This document shows positions 56,394 through 64,000 of a stretch of 64,000 nt of DNA, in pieces (position 1 is the first letter of the stretch; every line of letters begins with the position of its first letter). Made by a program: the position numbers and the translations under genes. The stretch comes from Peptococcaceae bacterium 1198_IL3148 (GTDB lineage Bacteria > Bacillota > Desulfotomaculia > Desulfotomaculales > Desulfohalotomaculaceae), in contig JBAIYS010000001.1 in assembly GCA_036763105.1 (NCBI GenBank), positions 248,001 to 312,000 of the forward strand, given 5' to 3'. Below the pieces are notes generated by a model that had not been told where the DNA came from, did no database searches, and worked only from the letters and a program-made list of their open reading frames with translations.

Positions 56394-56914
56394 AAAAAAT
56401 GACACCTCTTTCCATCATTATAAACATTATACTCATTGACAACACCCACGCAAAAGATTTAAAATTTTGTAAACAAGTAAGTAACTGGTTAGTTACCTAG
56501 CCAAAGGCGAAGCCTTTGGCAATTTTGAATTATAAATTTTGAATTGAATTAGTTAAGTAGGGGCTGATTTCCACGCCAGCCCGCAGAACAAACCTACGTT
56601 GCTTTGGCGGGGCGGCGTGGAAACCGCCGCCCCCTACCAATTAGGATGAGAAAACAAATGCAGGTGGCTTTTGCAATTGCTTCATAAACAAAGGATTAAT
56701 TAAAAACCTGACACCTGCTGCAGGTAGCGAACGATATATAGTTGAGCAGCGAACCGAACTTAGCGAAGGAGGCCGGCGAAATCTATCCTTAGTGAGCGGT
56801 GCAGCAGGTGGCAGGTTTTGCCGTAACCCATACCCAACAGCAAAGTAAATATCAAACCACAGCAAAAGACACCGGTATCTCAACTAGCCAAAGATAAATT
56901 TAAGGAGGCCACAA
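56394..56914. repeat. Repeat-rich intergenic region
   Basis: Three repeat units in 520 bp. An AT tract lies at 56520-56552 (TTTTGAATTATAAATTTTG...). A TGTAGGGGC-family hairpin lies at 56554-56637 (GTAGGGGCTGATTTCCACGC ... GCGTGGAAACCGCCGCCCCC). Copy B of the ~170-bp repeat lies at 56655-56825. The minus-strand open frame at 56641-56883 is the repeat, not a gene. AAGGAGG (56901-56907) is the SD of the TetR gene. Confidence 0.75.
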
Positions 56915-57550
56915 ATGGCTAAGGAGCGCAATGCAGAGGAATCTAGAAATCGCATTATCACTGCGGCGGAGGAGATTTTTGCCGACAAGGGGTTGGACGG
57001 AGCCCGGGTAGATGAAATTGCTGCCGCCGCCCAAATCAATAAGCGCATGATCTATCATTACTTTGGGGGTAAAGAAGAGCTTTATATCGAAGTGATGCGC
57101 AACAATTACAACAAAATATTAGAAACCCTGCACCGGGCCAACATCAGAGGAAATGCCCTAAACAAAGTAACCCAGTTTATTAAAAATTACTTTTACTTTC
57201 TGGCGGAAAACGAAAAATTTGTTCGATTAATCCATTGGGAAGCTTTACACGGCGGGCGCTACTCCCGCCAAATATTGACCGATATCTCCAAAGCAATTAT
57301 GCCGGAACTAATGCAACTGTTGGAAGAGGGGGTTCAAGAGGGGTCCATCCGCGAGAATTTGGATATCCGGCACTTAATTATCAGCATCAACGCCATCAAC
57401 ATGATGTATTTTTCCCGGCAAGACGTCTTTGATTTCATGTGGGAACAAGAACAGGATGTAACTGCCCCTAAGGCGCTGGAAGAACGGCTGCAACACATCC
57501 TGGATTTTACCTTTAACGGCATCCTCAATCACAAAGCTATGGAGGGATAA
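56915..57550 (+). CDS. TetR-family transcriptional repressor
   Basis: 211 aa. The N-terminal HTH spans residues ~10-57 (RNRIITAAEEIFADKGLDGA then RVDEIAAAAQINKRMIYHYF), the canonical TetR pattern; the C-terminal ligand domain is divergent and helical. AAGGAGG 7 nt upstream of ATG. It is first gene of a plus-strand operon with HlyD-like, ATPase and two permease genes (gap to next start 3 nt), so it most likely represses this efflux system and is released by its substrate. Ligand unknown. Confidence 0.92.
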   Translation: MAKERNAEESRNRIITAAEEIFADKGLDGARVDEIAAAAQINKRMIYHYFGGKEELYIEVMRNNYNKILETLHRANIRGNALNKVTQFIKNYFYFLAENEKFVRLIHWEALHGGRYSRQILTDISKAIMPELMQLLEEGVQEGSIRENLDIRHLIISINAINMMYFSRQDVFDFMWEQEQDVTAPKALEERLQHILDFTFNGILNHKAMEG

Positions 57551-57553
57551 ACT

Positions 57554-58627
57554 ATGGATACCAATTCTTTCACCGCCATTGAGAAGAACAAAAAGCGGAC
57601 GCTGATTATCCTGTTGGTCATTATCGCCATCACCGCCCTAATATTTACCGGTTACCGCTACCAAAACAACAGCACCCAAGCCCAAGAACAAGCGGACTTG
57701 TCCATCACTGGCACCATTGAAGCCCGCAGCGCCATAGCCTCCTTTAAAGTGCCGGGCAAATTGGAGACGCTGCTGGTGGATGAAGGGGCCAAGGTAGAGG
57801 CAGGCCAAAAACTGGCCACACTGGAAAACAGCCAACTGCAGGCTAAACTAACCCAGGCCGCCGGGGCAGCCCAAGCGGCAGCGGCCCAAGCTCAACAGGC
57901 CCGAGAGGCCATTACCTTAACTGAACAGCAGGTGGAAACCACCATTGCCCAACTGCAGGCTAAGGTGGAGCAGGCAGAAGTGGGTTTAAAAAACGCCCAG
58001 CAGCTTTACGATCGCATGACGGTGCTACATAACAGCGATGCCATTTCCCAAAGTGATTATGACCAAGCAGTGAATGGTTATCAGTTGGCCCAAAGTCAGT
58101 TGGCCGAAGCCAAGGCTGCCCTTGATCAGGCCATTGCCTCCCGCACTAAAGTAGCCACCGCCCAGTCTGAGTATCAAGCGGCACTGGGACAAAGCCAGCA
58201 GGCCCAGGGGGCGCTGCATGAGGCCCAGGCCTACTTAAACGATGCCACCCTAAAGGCACCGATAGCCGGTTATATCACTCAGAAATATTTGGAAGTGGGC
58301 GAAATGCTCAATGCCGGCACCCCGGTTTTTGAAGTTAGCGACCTTACCCACCCCTATGTCAAAGTTTATATCAGCGAAGATAAGATTGGCCGGGTTCACC
58401 TAAACCAGCAAGCGGAAGTTAAAGTGGACGCCTTTCCCAATCAAGTTTTTAAAGGCCAAGTGGTGTGGATCAATAACGCCGGGGAATTCGCGGTGAAAAA
58501 GGCGGTCAATGAACAACAACAGCACGATGTCCGCAGCTATGAAGTGAAAATAGATGTGCCCAATCCCGATTTATTATTAAAGGTGGGCATGACTGCCACG
58601 GTAAATATATTGCAGGAGGCCGAATAA
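57554..58627 (+). CDS. HlyD/EmrA-type membrane-fusion (periplasmic adaptor-like) protein
   Basis: 357 aa: one N-terminal membrane helix (residues ~14-33), a biotinyl-lipoyl-like hairpin (VPGKLETLLVDEGAKVEAGQ), a long Ala/Gln-rich coiled coil (~95-220) and a beta-barrel domain (LKAPIAGYITQKYLEVGEML; VKVYISEDKIGRVHLNQQAE). Such adaptors link an ABC-2 exporter to the outside. In a monoderm the coiled coil would project through the wall. It is co-transcribed, 3 nt after tetR and 3 nt before the ATPase gene. Confidence 0.92.
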   Translation: MDTNSFTAIEKNKKRTLIILLVIIAITALIFTGYRYQNNSTQAQEQADLSITGTIEARSAIASFKVPGKLETLLVDEGAKVEAGQKLATLENSQLQAKLTQAAGAAQAAAAQAQQAREAITLTEQQVETTIAQLQAKVEQAEVGLKNAQQLYDRMTVLHNSDAISQSDYDQAVNGYQLAQSQLAEAKAALDQAIASRTKVATAQSEYQAALGQSQQAQGALHEAQAYLNDATLKAPIAGYITQKYLEVGEMLNAGTPVFEVSDLTHPYVKVYISEDKIGRVHLNQQAEVKVDAFPNQVFKGQVVWINNAGEFAVKKAVNEQQQHDVRSYEVKIDVPNPDLLLKVGMTATVNILQEAE

Positions 58628-58630
58628 GCC

Positions 58631-59329
58631 ATGGAGCCAGTAATCTCTGTCGATAACTTGGTGCAAAGGGTGGGGAAAAAAATCATTCTCAACCAACTGT
58701 CCTTTGAGGTCTATGCAGAATGTTTCGGCGTCTTTGGCACCCGGGGCACCGGCAAAACCTCTTTACTACATATCTTAGCGGGCATAGATAAGTTTAAATC
58801 CGGCCAAGTGACGGTGCTGGGGATGGATATTAATCGCAGCGAAAGGTATAAAAATCACCTGGGCCTGGTGACCCAACAACCCAGTTTATTCCCGGATTTA
58901 AGGGTGGCCGAAAACTTGGACTTTATCGCCACCCTGAAAAATGCCAATAAATGTAATATCAATCCGTTAGTCGAACAATTGGAGCTGGAACCGTTCTTGG
59001 GCCAGCCCATTAAAGGGTTGGAGGCGGGGGTTTATCAGCGACTGGCTTTGGCCTGTGCTCTGCTCAACCACCCACAAATTTTAATTGTCGATCAGTTGAT
59101 TGACGATATAGACATCTATTCCCGCCGCCTAATGACTCAAGCCATAAGCAACTTCTTAGCCCAAGGCCATACCTGTATCTGGGGGTTCAGCAACCCGGAA
59201 TATTTTAAACTGATGGATCGGGTTGCCTGGTTAGAGGGGGGCCAAATTACCCTTTACGCCGGGGACGCCGCCCAACAAAAATGGCAGCGGCAACTAAACT
59301 CTGGCCACCGCGGTGAAGACGATGCTTAA
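58631..59329 (+). CDS. Degenerate ABC transporter ATP-binding protein
   Basis: 232 aa with ABC fold. Walker A GTRGTGKTS (residues 36-44) and Q-loop VTQQPSLFPDL are intact, but three functional elements are altered. The signature reads LEAGVYQRLALA instead of LSGGxxQRLxLA. Walker B IVDQLIDD has Gln155 where the catalytic Glu is expected. The switch-His region reads GFSNPEYF without His. ATP binding is plausible, but hydrolysis is doubtful unless a partner ATPase is used. ATG 58631 follows GGAGGCCGAATAAGCC. It sits between the adaptor and two ABC-2 permeases, with a 17-nt overlap with the next gene. Confidence 0.88.
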   Translation: MEPVISVDNLVQRVGKKIILNQLSFEVYAECFGVFGTRGTGKTSLLHILAGIDKFKSGQVTVLGMDINRSERYKNHLGLVTQQPSLFPDLRVAENLDFIATLKNANKCNINPLVEQLELEPFLGQPIKGLEAGVYQRLALACALLNHPQILIVDQLIDDIDIYSRRLMTQAISNFLAQGHTCIWGFSNPEYFKLMDRVAWLEGGQITLYAGDAAQQKWQRQLNSGHRGEDDA

Positions 59330-60464
59330 ACAATGTCTGACCATTATGTACCGAGAAATTTTCTATATGTGGCGGGACAAAGGGCTGCGCTATATATTAT
59401 TGCTGGGCACACTGCTGGGATTACTGCTGTTCGTTGGCACCTACAACGCCCAAGTAATTAAAGATATTCCCACCGCGGTGGTGGACTTGGATCACTCCGC
59501 CGCCAGCCGGGACCTAATTGATAAACTGACCGCCGCCGAGTACCTAAACATCACCACCTACCCCGACAGTTATCAACAGGCCCAGCAACTAATTGCCCAA
59601 GGCCGAGCCATGGTGGCGGTGGTGATTCCAGAAAACTTCGGCCGGGATGTTTCGCTAGGGCGGCAGACCACCATTTACACTGCCATTGATGGCAGCAACA
59701 TTGTCTATGCCACCAATGCCAACACCGCCATCCTCACCGTCACCCGGACGGTCAGTGCCCAAGCGGGAGTGAAAAGGTTACTAACCAGCGGCATAGCCCA
59801 TTCCCAAGCAGAGGAGGCTTATCTGGGGGTCAGCCAAGTGGAAGAACCTTGGTTTAACCCCACCCAGAACTATGCTTATTTTTTAGTGCTGGCATTAACG
59901 CTCAATATTTGGCAACAATGTTGCACATTGCTGGCCACCACCAACGTCATTGGCGAAACCGGCAACCGCAGTTGGTATCAATTTAAGTCCATTGGTTTTT
60001 CTAAAGCCAAGCTATTTATCAGTAAATCCATCGTGCACATCATCACCTTCATGTTGTTGGTTATGCCAGTCTATTTATTGTGTTTCACCGTGTTAAAAAT
60101 GCCGCTGGATCAGCACTTAGGCACATTGTTACTCTTTACGCTGGTGTTTGCCATCAGTATACATAGCATCGGCACGTTGGTGTCCAGCTTTGCCAGAAAT
60201 GCCGTGGATGCCACCAGATTTGGTATGATCATTGCCCTGCCCTCCTTTGTGCTATCGGGTTATACCTGGCCGTTGGAGGCAATGCCCCATTGGATTCAAT
60301 GGTTGGCCAAACTGCTGCCCCAAACCTGGTTTTTCCAAGGCTTTAACCTGCTGGCCTTTAAGGACCCCAGTTGGCCGTCGGTGGCGCAGCACTTCGCAGT
60401 GCTGCTGTTGATAGCTGTGATCTGTTACAGCGTGGCAACAATCTTCGTTTGGCGACGCAGTTAG
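59313..60464 (+). CDS. ABC-2 type permease (YhhJ/YbhR-like), first copy
   Basis: 383-aa membrane subunit of an ABC-2 exporter. TM1 at ~residues 22-42, then a large extracytoplasmic domain (DIPTAVVDLDHSAASRDLID ... QAQQLIAQGRAMVAVVIPEN), and five C-terminal helices from ~residue 175; LSGYTWPLEAMPHWIQWLAK LLPQTW is the ABC2_membrane_3 hallmark. GTG 59313 or ATG 59322 may be the start. It overlaps the ATPase gene. Paralogous to the next gene, so the transporter is probably a heterodimer. Confidence 0.92.
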   Translation: MKTMLKQCLTIMYREIFYMWRDKGLRYILLLGTLLGLLLFVGTYNAQVIKDIPTAVVDLDHSAASRDLIDKLTAAEYLNITTYPDSYQQAQQLIAQGRAMVAVVIPENFGRDVSLGRQTTIYTAIDGSNIVYATNANTAILTVTRTVSAQAGVKRLLTSGIAHSQAEEAYLGVSQVEEPWFNPTQNYAYFLVLALTLNIWQQCCTLLATTNVIGETGNRSWYQFKSIGFSKAKLFISKSIVHIITFMLLVMPVYLLCFTVLKMPLDQHLGTLLLFTLVFAISIHSIGTLVSSFARNAVDATRFGMIIALPSFVLSGYTWPLEAMPHWIQWLAKLLPQTWFFQGFNLLAFKDPSWPSVAQHFAVLLLIAVICYSVATIFVWRRS

Positions 60465-60476
60465 GGGGGGACTAAA

Positions 60477-61679
60477 TTGCGACAAATACTAAACATCGCT
60501 TGCTATGAAATGTATCATATCGTACGGGATCGGATATTATTGTTGATGGTATTCTTAGTTCCCCTGTTATATGCAGTGGTGCTGGGAGCAGTCTACATGA
60601 CCGGCATTATCAGTGCTGTTCCGCTGGGCATTGTGGATTTAGATCGGTCCTCCTTCAGCCGGGAAATTGTCAGCGCCTTTGAAAACAGTCCTCACTTTGC
60701 GGTACAACAACAAATAGAAACCTACGATCAGTTGGAAAGGGCAATGAATGATGGCACCGTCAAGGCGGGAGTAGTGATTCCGGAGGATTTAAGTGCAGTG
60801 ACCGCCCAGCACCGCAACGGTAAGGTGTTGACGGTCTATGATGTTTCCAACTTAATTTGGGGATTTAATACCCGGAAGTATTTGATGCAGGTGGTTAATG
60901 AGGTTAACGCCAATCACACCGCCAGTTACTTGGCCGGATTAGGTTACACCGAACAGGAAATCCAAAACACGTTAAACACCGTGGCCAGCAATGTGGAGGT
61001 TTGGTATAACCCCACCTACAGCTATGCCACTTACATGTTTCCCGGCTTATTGCTGATGATTATTCACCAGTTGGGCCTGTTGACCACCAGCCTGTCCATC
61101 ACCCGGGAAAAGGAGCATAACAGTTGGCTGCAATACCTCAGTGCCTCGGTGCCTAAGGGGAAAATTTTCATCGGCAAGTCACTGCCCTACTTTATCGCCA
61201 ACTTTTTTAACTACGGATTGCTGATTTGGTTTGCCACCCATTTTATTGGCGTCAAAATTGGCGGGTCGCTGGGTTTAGTGGTGCTACTCGGCCTAATTTT
61301 TAACATAATCATTACCTCGCTGGGGTTCTTCATTTCAGTGCTGGCACCCAACTCGCTGCAGGTAACCAGATACATCATGTTGCTTTCGGTGCCGATGTTT
61401 ATGATCTCCGGTCTCACTTGGCCCCAAACTCAAATACCAAAGGTAATTAATTATCTGGCCAACCTACTGCCCTTCACCTGGATGGCCAACGGTTTTCGAG
61501 CCATCACGCTAAAGGAGCTGGGCATGCAGTATGTCAGCACCAGTCTATTGGTATTAACGGCCATGGCGGTGGTAGCGCTGGTGCTGGCCCTAAATTTCAG
61601 CAAACGAAGAAAACCACCTCAGCAACCGGGGTTGACGGTCAATTGCGGCACCAGTTACCCCAGGCGGTTGGGTAGGTAA
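60477..61679 (+). CDS. ABC-2 type permease, second copy
   Basis: 400 aa with the same architecture as its neighbour: TM1 (~17-40), extracytoplasmic domain with GIVDLDRSSFSREIVSAFEN and VKAGVVIPEDL, five C-terminal TM segments and ISGLTWPQTQIPKVINYLAN LLPFTW. The TTG start at 60477 follows TTAGGGGGGACTAAA. The C-terminal ~20 residues (KPPQQPGLTVNCGTSYPRRL) are extra relative to the paralogue. It is last gene of the operon. Substrate is unknown; drug or lipid-like compound export is usual for such sets. Confidence 0.92.
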   Translation: MRQILNIACYEMYHIVRDRILLLMVFLVPLLYAVVLGAVYMTGIISAVPLGIVDLDRSSFSREIVSAFENSPHFAVQQQIETYDQLERAMNDGTVKAGVVIPEDLSAVTAQHRNGKVLTVYDVSNLIWGFNTRKYLMQVVNEVNANHTASYLAGLGYTEQEIQNTLNTVASNVEVWYNPTYSYATYMFPGLLLMIIHQLGLLTTSLSITREKEHNSWLQYLSASVPKGKIFIGKSLPYFIANFFNYGLLIWFATHFIGVKIGGSLGLVVLLGLIFNIIITSLGFFISVLAPNSLQVTRYIMLLSVPMFMISGLTWPQTQIPKVINYLANLLPFTWMANGFRAITLKELGMQYVSTSLLVLTAMAVVALVLALNFSKRRKPPQQPGLTVNCGTSYPRRLGR

Positions 61680-61699
61680 CTTTCATCATTACAGACAAA

Positions 61700-61806
61700 T
61701 GTAGGGGTTCGATTTATCGATCCCATAAAAGTAACCTTTGCCCATGGAGAAACTCTCTGTTTCACAGGCAAAGGTTACTTGGCGGGCTTGATGAACCCAG
61801 CCCCTA
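61700..61806. repeat. Hairpin repeat between the efflux operon and uvrA
   Basis: TGTAGGGG (61701-61708) ... CCCCTAC (61800-61806) enclose AGTAACCTTTGCC / GGCAAAGGTTACTT arms, a long imperfect hairpin. Left interior GATTTATCGATCCCATAAA is like the element at 50266. It may serve both convergent units as terminator. Confidence 0.7.
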
Positions 61807-61847
61807 CGCGTTCGTTTAACATTTGTGATGGAAACACTATTTTGGTT

Positions 61848-64000
61848 TTACTGGGCGGCCATCATTTCTGCTGCCATATCCTCCGCGTCCTGCGCCTCGA
61901 ACTTGGCGCTTCGCTCTTTGTCCCGTTCCAATACTGGTTTTAGGTACTGACCGGTGTAGGATTGTTGTACCTGCACCACCGTTTCGGGACTGCCGGTGGC
62001 CACCACTTGTCCGCCCTTATCGCCGCCCTCGGGACCCAGGTCGATGATGTGGTCGGCGGTTTTAATTACATCTAGGTTGTGCTCAATCACCACCATGGTG
62101 CTGCCGTTGTCCACCAACCGGTGTAGCACCTGCAACAGCCGATCGATGTCGGCAGCGTGGAGTCCGGTGGTGGGCTCGTCCAAAATGTACATGGTTTTGT
62201 CGGTGGAGCGGCGGGATAACTCGGTGGCCAGTTTCACCCGCTGGGCTTCCCCGCCGGACAGTTCGGTGGCCGGTTGCCCTAAACGAATGTAGCCCAAGCC
62301 CACATCCTGCAACGTCTTGATCTTGCGGTGAATCTTGGGGATGTTTTTAAAGAACTCCACCGCTTCATCCACACACATATTTAAAACGTCGGCAATGGAT
62401 TTGCCTTTGTATTTGACCTCCATAGTCTCCCGATTATAACGGGCCCCTTTACAAACCTCACAGGGCACGTAAACATCCGGCAAAAAGTGCATCTCAATTT
62501 TGATAATGCCATCGCCCTGGCAGGCTTCACAGCGGCCGCCCTTGACGTTAAAACTAAACCGTCCCGGCTTATAGCCCCGCATCTTAGCCTCGGGCAATTG
62601 GGCAAACAGCTCCCTAATATAGCTAAACACGCCGGTATAGGTGGCTGGGTTGGAGCGCGGTGTCCTACCAATTGGTGATTGGTTAATATCTATCACCTTA
62701 TCTAAGTGCTCTAAACCTTGAATTTCCTTAAATTGACCCGGGCGATCTTTGGCCCGGTGTAATTTTTGGGCCAAGTGCTTGTAAAGCACCTCATTGACCA
62801 ACGTACTTTTACCGGAACCGCTGACGCCGGTAACACAGGTAAATACACCCAGCGGAATGGAGATATCCAGATCCTTTAAATTGTTTTCCCGGGCGCCAAT
62901 AATTTTCAGTTCTTGGCCGTTGCCCTGCCGCCGCTGCTGAGGAACCGGAATCACCTTGCGACCACTTAAATATTGGCCGGTAATGGATTGCTCATCGGCA
63001 ATTATTTGTTGGGGCGTGCCGGCGGCAATCACTTTACCACCCTTTTCCCCCGCCGCTGGGCCAATATCAATCACGTGGTCTGCAGCCAAAATGGTGTCTT
63101 CATCGTGTTCCACCACGATCAGAGTATTGCCCATATCCCGCAGTCGTTCCAGCGTCTTAATCAACCGCGTGTTGTCCCGCTGGTGTAAGCCAATGCTGGG
63201 TTCATCCAGCACATACAACACTCCGGTCAAACCAGAACCAATTTGGGTGGCCAAGCGAATCCGTTGGGCCTCACCGCCGGAAAGGGTGCCGGCCGCCCGA
63301 TCCAAGGTCAAGTAATCCAAACCCACATTAACCAAAAAGCCTAAGCGCTCTTTAATTTCTTTCAGGATTTGCCGGGCAATCATCTGCTCTCGCTCGGTAA
63401 ACTTTACTTCTTGAAAAAACTGTTGTAGTTTAACCACCGACATGGCAGTAATTTCGGTAATGTTTTTGCCGGCAATCAGTACCGACAGAGCCTCGGGCTT
63501 TAATCTAGCCCCTTTACAAACAGGGCAAGGCTTAACAGTGATGTATTTTTCCAAATCATCCCGTCGATAGTTAGACGTGGTTTCTTTATACAATCGATTC
63601 AGGTTGTTAATTACCCCTTCAAAAACCGCACTGTATTTATAGCCATCGCCAAAGACAAAGTTAATCTTCTCTTTACCAGAGCCATAAAGCACTCGCTCCA
63701 GGTCTTGGGGGTTCATTTGCTCCACCGGCACATCCAAACTAAAGCCATAGTGCTCCGCCACAGCTTGCAAAATACTTTGGCTGTTGAAGCTTTTATACCA
63801 ACCCTTAATGGCTCCTTCGGCAAGGGATATACTTTTATCCGGAATTACCAGATCCGGGTCGATTTCTTCATTAAAGCCCAAACCGGTGCAAGTGGGACAA
63901 GCACCAAAGGGACTGTTAAAGGAAAACAGTCTGGGGGTAATTTCGCTAATGCCAATGCCACAATCGGCACAGGCAAAGTTTTCACTAAATACCAAGGGCG
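61848..64000 (-). CDS. uvrA: Excinuclease ABC subunit A (partial, 5' end off window)
   Basis: At least 717 C-terminal residues of the ~940-aa DNA-damage sensor; the N-terminal ~225 lie beyond base 64000. Visible: zinc-binding [10 protein letters not shown] ... [11 protein letters not shown] signature [13 protein letters not shown] of the first ATPase, Walker [15 protein letters not shown], second Walker [19 protein letters not shown], second zinc module [15 protein letters not shown] ... [10 protein letters not shown], second signature [16 protein letters not shown] and [14 protein letters not shown]. Intact throughout. The C-terminus is rich in Ala/Met/Glu. uvrB would be expected further upstream, outside the window. 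Confidence 0.97.
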   Translation of the reverse strand, partial: PLVFSENFACADCGIGISEITPRLFSFNSPFGACPTCTGLGFNEEIDPDLVIPDKSISLAEGAIKGWYKSFNSQSILQAVAEHYGFSLDVPVEQMNPQDLERVLYGSGKEKINFVFGDGYKYSAVFEGVINNLNRLYKETTSNYRRDDLEKYITVKPCPVCKGARLKPEALSVLIAGKNITEITAMSVVKLQQFFQEVKFTEREQMIARQILKEIKERLGFLVNVGLDYLTLDRAAGTLSGGEAQRIRLATQIGSGLTGVLYVLDEPSIGLHQRDNTRLIKTLERLRDMGNTLIVVEHDEDTILAADHVIDIGPAAGEKGGKVIAAGTPQQIIADEQSITGQYLSGRKVIPVPQQRRQGNGQELKIIGARENNLKDLDISIPLGVFTCVTGVSGSGKSTLVNEVLYKHLAQKLHRAKDRPGQFKEIQGLEHLDKVIDINQSPIGRTPRSNPATYTGVFSYIRELFAQLPEAKMRGYKPGRFSFNVKGGRCEACQGDGIIKIEMHFLPDVYVPCEVCKGARYNRETMEVKYKGKSIADVLNMCVDEAVEFFKNIPKIHRKIKTLQDVGLGYIRLGQPATELSGGEAQRVKLATELSRRSTDKTMYILDEPTTGLHAADIDRLLQVLHRLVDNGSTMVVIEHNLDVIKTADHIIDLGPEGGDKGGQVVATGSPETVVQVQQSYTGQYLKPVLERDKERSAKFEAQDAEDMAAEMMAAQ

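Noticed and set aside
56641-56883. 80-codon minus-strand open frame
   Set aside because: It lies wholly within repeat copy B, has no SD, and the frame is not shared with copy A.
58631-59329. Treating the efflux ATPase as a pseudogene
   Set aside because: Frame, length and operon spacing are intact and Walker A is perfect, so it is kept as a gene with altered catalytic residues.

Overview
The window reads as chromosome of an anaerobic, endospore-forming, low-to-mid G+C Firmicute, most likely a Desulfotomaculum/Peptococcaceae-like Clostridium. The reasons are spoIIR, whiA, rpoN, a K+-dependent membrane pyrophosphatase next to secG, Clostridia-style Agr peptides, 2-oxoacid:ferredoxin oxidoreductase genes and a double-cubane/2-hydroxyacyl-CoA-dehydratase-type pair. 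The assignment is by gene content only. Strong SD sequences, frequent TTG/GTG starts and perfect-stem terminators are typical of the group.

Layout. 1-2.9 kb: livM (cut by the edge), livH, livK. 2.9-5.9 kb: small housekeeping and sporulation genes (YlbF family, YkgJ-type cysteine cluster, spoIIR, small hypotheticals). 6.2-8.3 kb: a BadF/HgdC ATPase and its Cys-rich dehydratase/DCCP-like partner. 8.55-8.65 kb: a selenocysteine-tRNA-shaped tRNA carrying the cysteine anticodon GCA and discriminator U73, with its own terminator. This is the most unusual element here. 8.8-15.6 kb: CsoR-family repressor, NhaB, RNA methyltransferase, flavoprotein, zinc-ribbon methyltransferase, SNF-family transporter and a 34-aa peptide gene. 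15.9-20.2 kb: SNF2/SWIM helicase and an orphan agrB-agrD pair. 20.5-23.0 kb: AlwI-type restriction endonuclease with a Dam-like methylase. 23.5-29 kb: chemoreceptor, modABC-like operon and its divergent HTH/PBP regulator. 29.2-31.5 kb: a serine-recombinase remnant ending inside ssrA, then smpB, an HD hydrolase and a thioesterase.

31.6-36.4 kb is a gene graveyard: a UbiX tail, a truncated butyrate kinase, porB, N-terminally deleted porA, porD and porC, an IclR gene joined head-on to broken porC, a frameshifted second IclR gene, and a 13-codon butyrate kinase start interrupted by a 13-bp tandem duplication. From 36.8 to 56.4 kb the minus strand is orderly core genome: hppA, secG, eno, gpmI, tpiA, pgk, gap, rpoN, a DUF1405-like protein, an acyltransferase, an MBL hydrolase, whiA, yvcK, rapZ, ROK kinase, HAD phosphatase, uvrC. 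56.9-61.7 kb is a plus-strand TetR-HlyD-ABC efflux operon whose ATPase lacks key catalytic residues. The window ends inside uvrA.

Several dispersed non-coding repeats occur: hairpins built on TGTAGGGGC/TTTCCACGCC blocks, a ~170-bp repeat present in opposite orientations near 6.0 and 56.7 kb, and short AATTCATAATT tracts. I saw no CRISPR array, rRNA, intact insertion sequence or replication origin.
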